From assembly GCA_002099365.1 (NCBI GenBank), contig MSED01000006.1, positions 1,426,001 to 1,490,000 of the forward strand: DNA of 64,000 nucleotides, given 5' to 3'. The position numbers and the translations under genes were made by a program. Numbering within the stretch: the stretch's first letter is position 1; every line of letters begins with the position of its first letter. This document shows positions 22,529-34,118 of the stretch, in pieces. Below the pieces are notes generated by a model that was not told where the DNA came from, did no database searches, and saw nothing but the letters and a program-made list of their open reading frames with translations. Origin of the DNA: Phialophora verrucosa (taxonomy: Eukaryota > Ascomycota > Eurotiomycetes > Chaetothyriales > Herpotrichiellaceae).

Positions 22529-23981
22529 TCATTTGAAGACCCTCAAGTCACTCTCTTTCAACTTGCCGGCACCGACCAATCCGCCCGTCGTCTCGGCGAA
22601 AACGACCTTGACCTTCGCAGCGTCCTTGCCCGCCACGTTCAGTTTGGAGACAAGGTCTGCGAGCTCGTCAGGATCGACGGTGGCCAGCACCTTGTCAACG
22701 TCATTGAGGGTATCGTCGATGGCCTTGGGGCTCGGTTCTCCTTGGACAAAATAGTTGACGTCCTTGGCCGCTCCTCGCACGACACGCTTGTTCTTCTTGA
22801 CCGCATTCTTCGCCGCCTCTTTGGCCTTCTTCGATTGCTCTCTGTCAGTTTTGGCCTTTTCCTCTTCTTCTTTCTTCTTGCGTTCTTCTTCCTCCTTGGC
22901 CTTCTGCTTCTCCTCGGCCTCTCGCTTGGCGGCGGCCTCCTTCTCCAGACGCTTCTTGTTCTTGTTGGCGCTTGCGGCTTTGCGGAATTGCTTGATGCGT
23001 TCATCGTAGCTCAGGCAGTCGTCGACGAGTTTGCGGAGACGTGCGATATCCTCGGTCTTGCGCTTCCGTCGGGCGTTGGCGTTCTTCTTCTCAATGTGGC
23101 GCTTGTGGTCTCTCCCTTCGTTGTCATCGGGTACATCCTCGTCCAGGTACTCGAACGTGCGCCAGCTGTCGAAATTGTACCAGAAATCGTAGAAGGCCTC
23201 GACCTCTTCTTGCGTCGACTTCTCGTCGCCAAGCATGGGCACTGGGGTCGTCTTGCTGAATCTGGCCTCGCTCTGGAAGACCGGGTTCCACTTCTTGTAA
23301 AAGTTGCCCGGCTTTTGCATGTCTTTCTTGGTGGGCGGCTCCACATCTGCGGCTTCGTCGACGGAGTCCCATTGACGGCGCTTGACAGGGTCTGTGAGGA
23401 TCTCATGGGCGCGCTGGATGCATTTGAAGAAACTGTCGTTTTCGTCCGACTGGCCGGCCGCGGCTTTTTTGTCGGGGTGATGGCGGAGAACCTTCTTGCG
23501 GTGGGCTTTCTTGATTTGTTCATCGGTGGCTTTGTAGCGGTATTTGGAGAGGCCGAGGACGGCGTAGTGGTCTTGCCCCTACAAGAACGAGCGGTTAGTC
23601 AAGGAGGAAGACGTGCGGTTTCAATTGAGCCTCACCTTCCAGTCTTTTGCGTCTCGAGCAAGCATCATTGGGTCTTCTGGCTCGCTGATCTCCCCATCTT
23701 CGTCGTCTTCGGATTTCTTGACCTTGGACAAAGCTTCTGTATGGTTGTTAGCACCCAGGGTTACAAGTCAGGACGGATTGAGACTTACGGATACGATCGT
23801 CTTCGCTGAACGTGCGACCATGGCGCTTGCGACGTGCGTAGGCAAGGAAGGAGGCTCCGTAGGGTTCAATCTTGCGCATCACCGGCGGTGACAGTTTACC
23901 CAACGACCGGAAGTTGGGGTTATCATCGCTGTCGCCCTTCCAGTCCGCGGCGGGAGCCGGAATGAGTTTCACTTCCGCCAT
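22529..23981 (-). CDS. ZUO1: Zuotin, ribosome-associated J-protein
   Basis: Zuotin with Ssz1 forms the ribosome-associated complex that stimulates Hsp70 at the tunnel exit. Exons 23981-23789, 23736-23636 and 23578-22529 give 447 residues, the usual length. The order of parts is an N-terminal segment with FLAYARRKRHGRTFSEDDRI, an acidic stretch, and the J domain from DHYAVLGLSKYRY (residue ~101) with HPD at 132-134. Next come the zuotin homology region with FYKKWNPVFQSEARFS and VEAFYDFWYNFDSWR, a long lysine/glutamate coiled region (about 290-365) that contacts rRNA, and a C-terminal helical bundle. The start MAEVKLIPAP at 23981 was chosen; the frame is open 52 codons further but unconserved there. 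It shares a promoter with Mzm1. Confidence 0.95.
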
Positions 23982-24484
23982 TTCTAGTGCTTCTAGTTTC
24001 CGCGTCAAGTAAATGACGGCCGGACAGTCGAAGGTTGGTCCTGATGGGGGTAAATTCCAGAGGGATTCGGGAGAATGTGTATATTCAGGTTTAGCGCTTC
24101 GAGAGCCAAAATAATTTTCTGAGAGAAGTTCAGCCATTGTTGATTGGTGGACTGTGGGCCACGGAAAATAGTAAGACCGGCTTCCGCGACAGGGCTTTTA
24201 AAAGAGCGAGATTTTCGGGTCATGTCAAGCGTCAATGCTGATGTCGTTGCACAAGTTGATGCAGACACTGCCAGCCAACGGTCGGGTTCCACTGAGTGTA
24301 GTTGAACAGCTTGAGAGCACCACGGACAACTGGTCAAACTTCGTTGACAGTTGGTGCGCAAGTTGTTTAACACAGTACCGGTCTCTCACCCAAATCTATT
24401 GAACATTCCCACGCTCTTACGGCCTGTCTTGCGTCCAGTGTTTGCACAACCTTTGTTCTCTCAGCGTCACCCGTTCGTTCAACA
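23982..24484. promoter_or_regulatory. Divergent promoter zuotin / Mzm1
   Basis: These 503 bp separate the two start codons. An ATTGG (inverse CCAAT) lies at 24143-24147, a plausible HAP-complex site for genes of ribosome and mitochondrial function. That assignment rests on the five-base match only. Confidence 0.4.
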
Positions 24485-24865
24485 ATGGCACTATCAGCGT
24501 ATCGGCACCTCCTACGAGCCACACGTATAGCGTTCCGAGAGGACTACCCCTTGCTTCACGCGGCGAGAACCCAAGCACGGACAGGCTTCAACAACCTAAG
24601 GTCTCTAGATGTCGATTCCGAGGAGGCTATCAAGGGAATTCAGCATGCAGAGGGTGTCGCTTCGATCCTACGGCACAATGTTGTCCAAGGGAAGAAGGTG
24701 GACGGATCGGATGTGATACGTATGTGCATGAACAAGACCAAGTTATGAGCACACAACTGAACCAGGACAGAGCTTAACATACACAAAGACACCGAGCGAG
24801 GCGACAATGACACAGTCAAGAATCCACTGGCGCCAGACGGAAAGGTCAAGGTGGGAGGCCTATGA
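24485..24865 (+). CDS. MZM1: Mitochondrial zinc maintenance protein 1 (LYR-type complex III assembly factor)
   Basis: This is a 109-residue LYR-motif protein of the mitochondrial matrix that chaperones the Rieske iron-sulphur protein during complex III assembly. Exon 1 (24485-24719) reads MALSAYRHLLRATRIAFRED, with the LYR-like AYRHLLR near the start, and ends DVI; exon 2 (24771-24865) continues QLNIHKDTERGDNDT and ends KVKVGGL. The donor is C|GTATGT and the acceptor GACAG. Without the intron the frame would stop after 87 codons, losing the conserved HKDTERGDND tail. Length and both ends agree with fungal Mzm1. Divergent from zuotin, convergent with Slt11 (133 bp between stops). Confidence 0.9.
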
Positions 24866-24998
24866 GCACGGACAGAGAATGCTCCTTTGGACTTTGTGTA
24901 CAACATGATGATACCCGGTGGCGGCTTGCTATGCCGTTCCAGCGCTTTCCTATAACGCCATGCTGAAGACGTACAACGCCATCTATCACTACATCAAA

Positions 24999-26221
24999 TC
25001 AATCTCCAGCCAGGCTGGCATATTTAGCTTCTTCTTGGCCCGGCGGAGGTGCAACAACGAAACTGGCAGCATCTCCTGCGCCAGCTCCTTCGATTAAGGC
25101 TTGTCCTTCTCCGGCGGCGATAGCGCTCCGACCACCTTGTTGCTGCTGCTTGATGGCAGCGGCTTGCTCTCGACCCTCCCTGGCCCATGCCATTCGCTGG
25201 TCTCTATCGGTATTGTCAAGTGGCTTCGGTTTACCCCATTTTATCCGCAGCGGGCATCCTTGAATGACCGCTTTCCCCTGGCAATGCGCCGCGGCGGCTT
25301 CAGCTCCTTCTCTGGTGGCAAACTACTTTATTGTTAGTATACAACTCTGAAACGAGACACTCCGGGGATTAGGTCCTGACGCGGGTTCTGGGAAGGACTC
25401 ACATTGATAAACGCGCAATGCGCACGGTGCGAACAGACTATTGAACGCAGCTGGCCGAAAGGTGTGAAGAAGGTACGGATGGCATGCTCAGGCAAGTCAT
25501 CTTCGACTCCGGTAACGAACAACGATGTAATGTTGGGGTCGGCAGGAGGTAACCAATCCTCTGGCTGAGGTGGTCGCGCTGTAGTAACAAGTCTTGCCCC
25601 GCCTGGGCCTGTCCTGGTTCCTCGCTGGGCAGCGGCTTTTCTCGAGTCCGCAGTTCGGATCGGTCCCGGCCCTGGTCCGTAGCCACTTTGTCGCTGCTGC
25701 TTTGGTTGCTCTTCGGACTGAGTACCTTCTGCTTCGAGCCGTCGCTGTTTCTTGTAATACGGTTCGCTGTTGGCGAGTCTCCGTAACAAATCTCTTGCCT
25801 TCTCGTCGGTCTTCTCATATGCTTCAACTGCACCTCGACCCTCCTCGATCTCTTTCTCGTGTTCTTGCGCATAAAATTGGCGATTCACGTCGGATTCCGG
25901 GCCTGGAGCCACCATTTTGAGAGCGGCATCTCGAACAGTGATGGGCAAGCCAAATGATAGATCGAGCATGCAGGATTGACAGCAATTCTTGAGTCGAGCG
26001 CATGTCAGGCAAATGTTTGTTCGCTTTGTTCTTGCGGTCCGGTCGGCTTTCCATCGGAAGACGGTGAATGGCCGTGTGCAGATCTTGCATTCAGCTCCGT
26101 GCTCTTCCTTCAGCATCTGAACGTAGGGGTTGTCGGGTAGGCAGTTTTCGCAGCTGGATGGGAAGTCGGTCGTCTCCCAGCCAGACCGGTTCAGATCTTG
26201 TTTTATCTGAGGTGGTGCCAT
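24999..26221 (-). CDS. SLT11: Pre-mRNA splicing factor Slt11/Ecm2 (RBM22 family)
   Basis: This is a component of the Prp19-associated (NTC-related) complex that stabilises U2/U6 structure in the active spliceosome. Exons 26221-25403 and 25322-24999 make 380 residues. The intron has GTGAGT, a perfect TACTAAC branch site and TAG. The N-terminal zinc module has SCENCLPDNPYVQM, then ECKICTRPFTVFRW, then CLTCARLKNCCQSCMLDLSFGLP, the usual Slt11 order. An RRM runs from about residue 242 (TSLFVTGVEDDLPEHAIRTFFTPFG) across the intron to KWGKPKPL. The low-complexity tail is Gln/Ala/Gly rich. The start at 26221 (MAPPQIKQDLN) fits the family; an ATG five codons upstream is in frame. Confidence 0.93.
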
Positions 26222-26753
26222 GGTGAACGCAGCCACAGACAGATTGTACGGCCCGATATCAGCAGCACTAGGCTATACCAAGCAAAGACGATCCGAGTCA
26301 AGATATTTAGGGATAACAGCCACCAGCTGCCAGATTATGGTGATTTTTAATATGACGCTGCAAACCCAAAACCAGCGGGGCTTAAGTCTACCCAACAAAC
26401 GGAGGAAGGTCAGCCGACCTTTCACGTGCAACGTGTGGGAGAGATCTTGGTGGCGGAAGGATTCCAGATCGCCAGACTCGGAGTCGCAATTCCCATGGGC
26501 ATGCCCCTGCCAAGACTGGGCTAGTGCGTGCTGGAAACCAGCGTTGATTGGTCCGCCCAAAATTTTGGTCTTTCTATCCGGGTCGTTCGTTGTTTTCAAT
26601 GCGCTTTGCCTTCAACACCGCTCCTTCAACCGCTTCGCGTCACAGACCGCTTGTCGCTCTTTATATCGTCGCTTCAGCCTTTGAGTGCCTTCCATTCCAA
26701 AGTGCCTTTCCTGTCCCAACCTTCCTCCTCGAGAAAAAGTTCGCCATCTCAAC
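26222..26753. promoter_or_regulatory. Divergent promoter Slt11 / Erg6
   Basis: These 532 bp separate the two starts. An ATTGG (inverse CCAAT box) lies at 26547-26551, about 200 bp upstream of the Erg6 ATG, in a pyrimidine-rich setting. No convincing sterol-regulatory element was found by eye. Confidence 0.4.
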
Positions 26754-28018
26754 ATGGCTCCCGCCGCAGTCTCCCCAGTGGTTGCCCTCGAGCAGGAGGA
26801 CCACGCCCGTGATGCCGCCTTTAACAAAGCCCTCCACGGCAAGTCATCTGAAGTTACAGGTGGACTTATGGCCATGCGCCAAAAGGACAAAGCCGCCCAA
26901 AAAGCCGCGATTGACGAGTACTTCAAGCATTGGGACAATAAGGAGGCCAAAGAGGAGACAGAGGAGATTCGAAAAGCCAGAAGAGATGAATATGCTACCT
27001 TGACAAGACAGTATGGTCTGGCCCCTTGATACGACCAACATGTCACACTGACTCCCGCTAGCTATTACAACCTCGCCACTGACCTTTACGAATATGGCTG
27101 GGGTACGTCCTTCCATTTCTGCCGCTACGCCTACGGCGAATCATTCTACAAGGCCATTGCGCGGCACGAACACTACTTAGCCCTGAAAATGGGTATCCAA
27201 GAAAACTGGCGTGTTCTGGATGTCGGGTGCGGTGTTGGTGGGCCAGGTCGAGAAATGATCAAGTTTACGGGAGCCAACATTGTGGGATTGAACAACAACG
27301 ACTACCAGATTGAGCGGTCCTTGAGATATGCCAAGAAGGAGGGAATTGCGGACAAGTGGTCTGCTGTCAAGGGTGATTTCATGCAGATGTCGTTTCCCGA
27401 AAACAGCTTTGATGCAGTGTACGCCATTGAGGCTACAGTTCACGCTCCCAGCCTCCAGGGAGTCTATGAGCAGATCTTCAAGGTGCTCAAACCTGGTGGT
27501 GTTTTTGGGGTCTACGAATGGCTCATGACCGACAACTATGACAACAACAGTGAGTTATCCTTGCTATCGAAGCCAGTATACCTCAAATAGATTCTGACGT
27601 GCCGGCAGACCCAGAACACCGAGAGATCCGGCTTGGAATTGAACAAGGTGATGGTATCTCCAATATGGTCAAGGTTTCTGAGGGCTTGGCCGCTATTAAG
27701 GCCGCTGGCTTCGAGCTTGAGTTCCATGAAGACCTTGCAGACAGACCAGATCCCATCCCTTGGTACTGGCCGCTGGCCGGTGAGTGGAAATATCTGGCCA
27801 CCATCATGGATGTTTTCACTATTGGCAGGATGACGTGGTGGGGACGAGGACTTATTCACAAGTTCATTGGTCTGGGTGAGATGCTGAGGGTAATGCCCAC
27901 GGGGACGCAGAAGACGGCAGACAGCTTGGCGTTGGCTGCTGATTGCTTGGTTGCTGGCGGAAGGAAGAAGCTGTTCACACCCATGTACTTGATGGTTGCG
28001 CGGAAACCCAAGGCTTGA
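26754..28018 (+). CDS. ERG6: Sterol 24-C-methyltransferase
   Basis: The enzyme transfers a methyl group from S-adenosylmethionine to C-24 of zymosterol or lanosterol in ergosterol synthesis, at the ER or lipid droplets. Exons 26754-27010, 27062-27549 and 27609-28018 give 384 residues, the family length. The conserved sterol-binding box YEYGWG is at residues 95-100. SAM motif I is LDVGCGVGGPGRE (138-147), followed by GDFMQMSFPENSFDAVYAIEATVHAP and the C-terminal SMT domain with PIPWYWPLAGEW. Introns have donors GTATGG and GTGAGT with acceptors CTAG and GCAG; both junctions restore conserved text (TRHYYNLATDLY and DNNNPEHREIRLGIEQG). The start is the ATG at 26754 (MAPAAVSP) in an AACATGG context. 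Confidence 0.96.
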
Positions 28019-29303
28019 GCTCGTTGCCATAGTCGCTGTTGTTACGGAGTTCAGGAAGGGATGGAATGGTATTGTAGACCACAGCACCTAGCCGAGGCTG
28101 TCATTGGCTGTTATTAGCTAATTCAGAACTGTACATATGCAATATTTGCGTCTGGGACAGAAAAGCCGCTTGAACCCCGAGAGCATCACGCGCCCAAGGA
28201 CGCTTGCGTGTTCGCATATTATTGCTCGCATCAGCATGAACTCGCATCAGCTTCGAAACACTTGCCGGCGGCAACAGACCGAGGACGAGAGACAATAGGT
28301 TGGAAGATTGCACCGCCACAGGTTAATCCTCCTGTGGCGACCCAGCTTGCGCGGACATTCAATTCACCTGCAGGACATGCACCGGGTTCGGCATGTAACC
28401 CAAGCGCATGTAGTACAATGCTGCAGGACTGTCCTAATAGCAAATAGTGCTTGGAATATCAACATTTTAACTCTCGCATCACTGTCACCGAGGGTACAAC
28501 ATCAGCGAAATAAGCCGGGTGAAGCCACCACGAGATGAAGAAGATCATCCGATTTGGGGTCCAGGGCGGACGCCAAGCTGAAGCGCGGTTCCTTTCGGTT
28601 CGTTAAGGCGCAGATACGAGTACTCGTAATCTTCATGTGGTGGTGCCTTTGACCGTTTTAGGGGGGCGAAACTCCTGAAACAAACTATGCATGAAAGCCG
28701 CCAAACGTCCACTCACTGCGCCGCCAGATTCTTTGCGCGGCGGCAATGGACCTGTACAGCTCGACTCATCAAGGAACATCTGCTTCTCAAAAGCCACTGC
28801 CGTGCTCAAGCATGGTGAAGCAGGTCCAAGCTCCGGGAAGCTTTTGCGAAGTGGAGGAGATGAGCCAAGGCTGAAGCAAACGATGATCCGGTCTCCGTTA
28901 GTAAGGAGCTGGGGCAGGCCGCCTGGCGACATTTTCCAAACATGATTCGCTCCCGGGGGAAGTTATATCCCCATAAATCGCTCTGTCTTCCACCTTTAGA
29001 CTTGGTCATATGTCATCGCTGTCACAGATGCTCGACAACCGTGGGCCCCGACTGGCCGCCGCTGTGGCGTGTCGCGTCGTCTTCCGCCCGCCAGTCCCTG
29101 TCGAGGCGCAGGCGCAACAGGTGCATGATGGGTGACAGGTTTGTATATCTTGGAACTTCCATACTCTGTTTGCGTCAGCGTCTTCCTTTCCTGGTTTTTG
29201 TCCTCCTCACTCTCTGCCCTTCCTTTCCTTGTCGATATCTCTAATAGACCTGTGTCTAGACTTCCTCCTCTGCTGCCCATACTCGGGCACCAACGCTGCC
29301 GTC
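28019..29303. other. Long upstream region of the yapsin gene
   Basis: This 1.28-kb interval between Erg6 and the protease contains no recognised gene. The last 150 bp before the ATG are pyrimidine rich, as in many fungal promoters. The protease frame is open 25 codons before the chosen start. Confidence 0.5.
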
Positions 29304-30950
29304 ATGGGCAAGTTCACCATTGCTCTCGGAGCAGCAGCGCTGTTCGCCTCAATTGCGCCCGCCATCGCTGCGCCAGAACCAGGCACAATCGGTTTCAAGT
29401 TTGAGAAGAAGCGCATGGCAGCAGCAGATGCTCCTCGCCGATTGACTCGGCGGCAGACCATCTCAGTCGGCTTGGACAACGAAATCCTCCTCTATTTCAT
29501 CAACTGTACAGTTGGCACACCTCCTCAACCCTTCTCGCTACAGATCGATACCGGCTCGTCCGATATCTGGTTCCCCGCCGTCCAGGCAGATATCTGCCAG
29601 CAAGATCCCGACAACTGCCCCCTGGGAACCTACGATGCGTCCGCGTCCTCCACCTACGTCGATCCTGACCTACCCCAGTTCCAGATTCAGTATGTCGATG
29701 GCACCCAGATCGCGGGCGCATACCTTTCCGATGTCCTGAACGTCGGTGGAACTCAATTGACAAACATGACCATGGCTGCTGCGCTGCAAGCAAACACTCG
29801 AGGCATCGGCATTATGGGCATTGGCTTTGAATCCGGCGAGTCGTCGGCTGTGCTCAATGGCTTCACCTACCCCAACGTCATCAACGTCATGAAGAATGAA
29901 GGCAAGATCAATACCCTGGCATACTCATTGTGGCTGGACGACCTCGATTCGAATACCGGAGTAATCCTCTTCGGCGGCGTCGACACTAACAAGTATCACG
30001 GAGACCTCGTCTCTCTGCCTATCCAACTCGACGAACAGACCGGAACCATAAGCTCCTTCACCGTCGCCTGGACTGGTTTGACTGTCCGAGGAAGTGGCCA
30101 GACCTCTGACTTCTCGCCAAGCGACCCCCAGCCCGCCATTCTTGACTCCGGGACCACCGACACGCTCTTACCCGATGACATTGCCAACAATATCTTCAAT
30201 GTAAGTCCTTCTACAACCGTTTCCCCATCCTGCTACTGTCTTTCCCTGCTAACACCGAACCAGGGCGTTGGTGTTTTGACTGATCCCCAATTCGGCAACG
30301 TCGTCAGGTGCTCGCTCGCCGATGATGACTTGACCTTCTCTTTCACATTCGGCGGTGAAGGTGGAGCGGTCGTCAACGTATCCCTCTCGGAGTTTGTGAC
30401 TCCTCTAATCACCACAGACGGCTCTCAGCCGACCTTCAACAATGGCGATCCAGCTTGCTCATTCGCCATTGAAGCCGCAGGGGACAATCCCATCTTGTTC
30501 GGTGACTCCTTCCTCCGCAGCGCCTACGTCGTGTACGATCTTGAGAATGCGCAAATTGGTCTCGCTCAAACCAACTTCGATTCCAGCAAAGCCGACAGCG
30601 ACGTCCAGGCCATCAAGGCCAGCAGTGGTATACCTAATGTGGTGTCGACGGCATCTCTAGCGAGTGTTGCCCAGAGTTTCACTGGTATCCCTCGTATCAC
30701 ACAGTCGACCGCGACGGCGACCGGTGAACTCGGTGGAGGGACTAGTCGAAGTGCGACCTTCAACTTGACCCCCGCAACCGCTACCAGCACCTCCGGCTCT
30801 GGATCAGGATCCGGCAGTGGAAGCGATTCGGGCGACTCGAATGCCGCCAATGCCAACTTCCGTGCCGCATCTATGGAGGTGACCAGCATTTGTGCTGCTG
30901 GCGCCGTGCTCGCCGGCTTCCTATTCGGTGGTGGTTTGATGTTTTTCTAG
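29304..30950 (+). CDS. GPI-anchored aspartic protease (yapsin type)
   Basis: This is a secreted pepsin-fold protease that probably works at the cell surface or wall. Exons 29304-30200 and 30264-30950 give 527 residues; the 63-bp intron is in frame and would otherwise add 21 residues. The order is a signal peptide (MGKFTIALGAAALFASIAPAIA), a short propeptide ending in dibasic RRLTRR (Kex2-like), the first catalytic motif DTGSSDIW (D82) and the second DSGTTDTLLP (D281). A Ser/Thr/Gly-rich linker with SGSGSGSGSDSGDS follows. A hydrophobic C-terminus (about the last 20 residues) is preceded by small residues, as expected for a GPI signal. The start at 29304 was chosen because it opens the signal peptide directly. 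It closes the housekeeping block on the right. Confidence 0.92.
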   Translation: MGKFTIALGAAALFASIAPAIAAPEPGTIGFKFEKKRMAAADAPRRLTRRQTISVGLDNEILLYFINCTVGTPPQPFSLQIDTGSSDIWFPAVQADICQQDPDNCPLGTYDASASSTYVDPDLPQFQIQYVDGTQIAGAYLSDVLNVGGTQLTNMTMAAALQANTRGIGIMGIGFESGESSAVLNGFTYPNVINVMKNEGKINTLAYSLWLDDLDSNTGVILFGGVDTNKYHGDLVSLPIQLDEQTGTISSFTVAWTGLTVRGSGQTSDFSPSDPQPAILDSGTTDTLLPDDIANNIFNVSPSTTVSPSCYCLSLLTPNQGVGVLTDPQFGNVVRCSLADDDLTFSFTFGGEGGAVVNVSLSEFVTPLITTDGSQPTFNNGDPACSFAIEAAGDNPILFGDSFLRSAYVVYDLENAQIGLAQTNFDSSKADSDVQAIKASSGIPNVVSTASLASVAQSFTGIPRITQSTATATGELGGGTSRSATFNLTPATATSTSGSGSGSGSGSDSGDSNAANANFRAASMEVTSICAAGAVLAGFLFGGGLMFF

Positions 30951-31739
30951 GAGAGACGGCCACGATACAGGGCGTGTACATTAAGGCCAGATATGAATAG
31001 AACTGGTTGTGTGATCGTTGGAAACGAGGGACGAGGGACCCGGACATTATACCCTGGACATAGCTTCTCACGAAAGGTTGGATTAGACTATGCTTGGATG
31101 TGTGGTGTTTCTTAACGCTATGACATGAACTTGCACATACGATGAACTGGCTCCAATTCGACACAATCTCATCATGTGGCAGTTACATCTTCCTTCGGGC
31201 TCTGAATCCGAATCCGAATGCAACCTGCGACCTGCGATACGACAGAAACGAGCACGAGAAGAGGTGTCTCGAGATAACCACCAACCAGCCTTCGACAGCC
31301 GTCACATGTGGACATGTATAAACTCAGATGGCAATCTATACCTATGGCTATCGAATGAAATATCACGTGTATCTGTACGAGTACGAGTTGTCGCCCTTGC
31401 CCACCCGGCTTGAGGTGCTACGATAATAAGAACGACGAACGTGGCACCACATCTAGATTTGCATGCTCATGGCCATGATTGTCGTGACGGGGCTATGTCA
31501 TAGGTAAGAACTTAGAGGGGGAGAGAGGGAGAGAGAGAGGTGGAGATGGAATTCATTATTTTTTTTGGCAATGCTGGCGGGTGCTTGTATCACACTGTCA
31601 GCTGTCACGCCGGCCGCACAGGCGGATACTCGCACGGTGCTTTTCGATATACTCCGTACTGTCATGGACAACCCCCGTCTCCATGTCATGGCATGTCTGC
31701 CTCCAAAAAAAAACACATCCTTTATCATCCTCATAGCAC
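30951..31739. other. Convergent 3' interval
   Basis: This 0.79-kb stretch lies between the yapsin and amidohydrolase ends. It contains a GA-rich simple repeat at about 31,514-31,542 and no coding signature. Confidence 0.5.
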
Positions 31740-32918
31740 TCATCTTTCCTCATGGACGGTGTCGAGCGGGCTGTGAGGAAAGACGGATCCATCGCCGTTG
31801 ACACTGCTCCCACTCTCTACCGCGGTCAGCCAGGGCATTTTCCTCCGATCGGTCTCGCCGCCTGCGCCGTCGTCGTCTTCGTCGACCTCGAGCCCGATCT
31901 CGTTGCCCTCGGGGATCCGGACGTCCAAGAGCCTTTCGGCGTTCTTGTACGCTATGGCTTCGAAGTCTTGGTCGTTGATCATCCCGCTCTGGTGCAGGGC
32001 GTGCATGAATTTCACGCCGTCCTCGTGCGCGCAGAAGGGGTAGTCGACCGAGTACAGGACCTTGTCGGCGCAGCACATGTGGATGAGGCAGGCCATCGGG
32101 GCGAGCGAGAACATGCCCGCCGTCGTGATGTAGATGTTCTCATGCCAGACTTGCAGGAGATGGCGCCGTGGTCTGGACTCGGACGCCCACGTCTTCTGCA
32201 CGAGCTTGTGGATGCGGTCGATGAGGAACGGCAGCGTCTCGCCCATGTGCCCGAGCAGGAGTTTCAGGTGCCGGTGCCTGTCGAAGAGCTTGCTCGCGAA
32301 GAGCCGCATGACGTGCAGCGCCACTTCGCTGTGCCAGTGGAAGCCGTGGTTGGCGAGGAAGTTGGACACGTTGGCAGAGTAGTTGCCGTGGAACTCGGGC
32401 GACGGGGTGCTTTCGGTGATGGGCTGAGGGATGGCGTGCAGGTAGACCGGCACGTCGAGCTTCTCGTGCGCGGCGAAGATGGGCCAGAAGAACTGGTCGT
32501 CGTAGAAACGCCCGTTGGCCGTGTTGTCAATTAGGCTGCCGACGAACTTCAGCTCCGAGACGCATCGGTCGAGTTCTTTTGCCGCTTCTTCGGGGTGAAG
32601 CATGGGCAACATCGCAAAGGCGGCAAAGCGGTCCGGGGACGGGGAGGCGTTGATGGCTTGATATAGCTCGTTATTTGCCGCTGTGCAGACGTCGGGGGGG
32701 ACAGGGATGGTGTTGGGTCGATGTGAGATGACTTGCAGACTCACACGTCCGCCATCCATTGCCTTGAGGCGCTTGGGGCCGACTTCGCGAAGAGAGGTCA
32801 TGATGTGGGACATTGTATCCGGTAGGCTGGTCTCAATGCCTTGAGCCTTGTAATAGTCGACCACGGCCTGCGAGATGAAATGCTCCTCGAGCGTTATTAG
32901 AGGTACTTTGGACGCCAT
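31740..32918 (-). CDS. Amidohydrolase-family decarboxylase (ACMSD / resorcylate decarboxylase-like)
   Basis: This single-exon gene encodes 392 residues of the metal-dependent amidohydrolase (amidohydro_2) fold, the group containing aminocarboxymuconate semialdehyde, gamma-resorcylate and 2,3-dihydroxybenzoate decarboxylases. Visible landmarks are the N-terminal TLEEHF (E-x-H metal ligands), FAAFAMLPMLHPEEAAKELDRC, FWPIFAAHEKLDVPVYLHA (a ligand His), LLLGHMGE and YSVDYPFCAHEDG, which carries the conserved Asp. The C-terminal 45 residues are acidic then Ser/Gly rich and look dispensable. Third codon positions are strongly G/C, leaving the opposite strand open for long stretches. The likely substrates are aromatic or muconate-type acids, by family knowledge. 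No operon partner is adjacent. Confidence 0.88.
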   Translation of the reverse strand: MASKVPLITLEEHFISQAVVDYYKAQGIETSLPDTMSHIMTSLREVGPKRLKAMDGGRVSLQVISHRPNTIPVPPDVCTAANNELYQAINASPSPDRFAAFAMLPMLHPEEAAKELDRCVSELKFVGSLIDNTANGRFYDDQFFWPIFAAHEKLDVPVYLHAIPQPITESTPSPEFHGNYSANVSNFLANHGFHWHSEVALHVMRLFASKLFDRHRHLKLLLGHMGETLPFLIDRIHKLVQKTWASESRPRRHLLQVWHENIYITTAGMFSLAPMACLIHMCCADKVLYSVDYPFCAHEDGVKFMHALHQSGMINDQDFEAIAYKNAERLLDVRIPEGNEIGLEVDEDDDGAGGETDRRKMPWLTAVESGSSVNGDGSVFPHSPLDTVHEER

Positions 32919-34118
32919 TTCCGATGCGATCGATTGCTGTCAAGAAAACCAAAAGGCGTGCAAATTTGCGAATTTGTTGTTGTCGAAGTCGGTGTCAGCC
33001 CAGGTGTTGGACGTATGATGGCAAATATCACCGGAAGGTTTAGGAGCAGCTTCCGGTCGGGTAGAAAATCCGCGCGCTCAGGGCGTCGGCACGTAACGAT
33101 GTGGGAGTTCGATCAACAACACGAGCAAAAACAGGGAAGAAAGTCATCACGGTTCGAGAGCAGTGATGATGGTCGAACTGCCCTCCCCTTCTGTGCCTGA
33201 CCCCGCAGCAAGAGATAGGATGTAAGCTCGTGCTCCTAGGGCAAGAGACCGAATTCGGGAAAGTTGAGCATGAAGATGGGGTTCGTATTTCCAGCGCACT
33301 CCGTTGATCCAATGAGAAAAGACAGATGGCGTGACGACACGGTAGGGGCGAGAAGGGGTAAGACCGGCGACGCTGAGGATTGGCCTTGTCGGGCTATTCG
33401 CGGGCTGCGGGAGGAGGTGGCGAGGCCTGGGCCGATAACTACCGCGCACGATGCATCGGGCACATTTAGACTCCGGCATGTGGCTCATAAGACTTCCAAG
33501 ACAAGGGGGCCGCGTGGCGGAATCAAAGGTCGACAAGACCAGAGCAACGGTTGTCTGGAGGAGCAAGAAAGAGGGGATAAGTGACAGCGGAGGGTTCTCG
33601 CTACATGGGACTTTATCTGGAAGCGGCGAGGGCCAGAGGTCACTCTGAGCACAAGACCCGCTTCCCACAAGGGTAGATGGTCTTGTAAGGCATCAGTAGA
33701 CGTGCCATGAGTGACTAGAAGGCAGGTTCAAGGGCTGAAGACGAAGATTGTTGTTGAAGTAGAGATAGAAGCGGTGTTTTAGTGGGCATCTTAATGTGCT
33801 GGTACATTGTGACCGAAGTGGGACGCCGTCCTCCCGCCGATCGAAGATCTGCTCTCGTACAACTCCGAGCAGGGCAAGAGAGAGGAGCGCCCAACACTGC
33901 GGTTCCAATGATGCTGGTGTCATCCATTGCTCCACAGGCTATGCCGGAAATTTAAGAGCCTCTGCTCACGTGTTGCAGGATCTGATATAACTGATGCACG
34001 TAGAAAGTCCTCAATTCAGCAAGCCAGGATCGTCGCCTTTGCGTGTCCTCACGGGCGCTACAACGTCTCAACACTTGTATTGCATTGTGTGTCTCAGACA
34101 CTATTTCTATGAACGAGA
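32919..34118. other. Intergenic, no recognised gene
   Basis: This 1.2-kb stretch is upstream of the amidohydrolase and downstream of the BVMO. A minus-strand frame of 173 codons (33147-33668) and a plus-strand frame of 106 codons overlap each other and show no domain. I treat them as chance frames. Confidence 0.45.

Noticed and set aside
22511..23809. 432-codon open frame antisense to zuotin
   Set aside because: Leu/Phe/Val-rich mirror of the Lys/Glu coiled region; it crosses zuotin introns, and zuotin itself is unmistakable.
31514..31542. GA-rich tract as a structured or regulatory element
   Set aside because: Simple low-complexity repeat in a convergent 3' interval; nothing supports a function.
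31752..32534. 260-codon open frame antisense to the amidohydrolase
   Set aside because: Explained by the strong third-position G/C bias of the sense gene.
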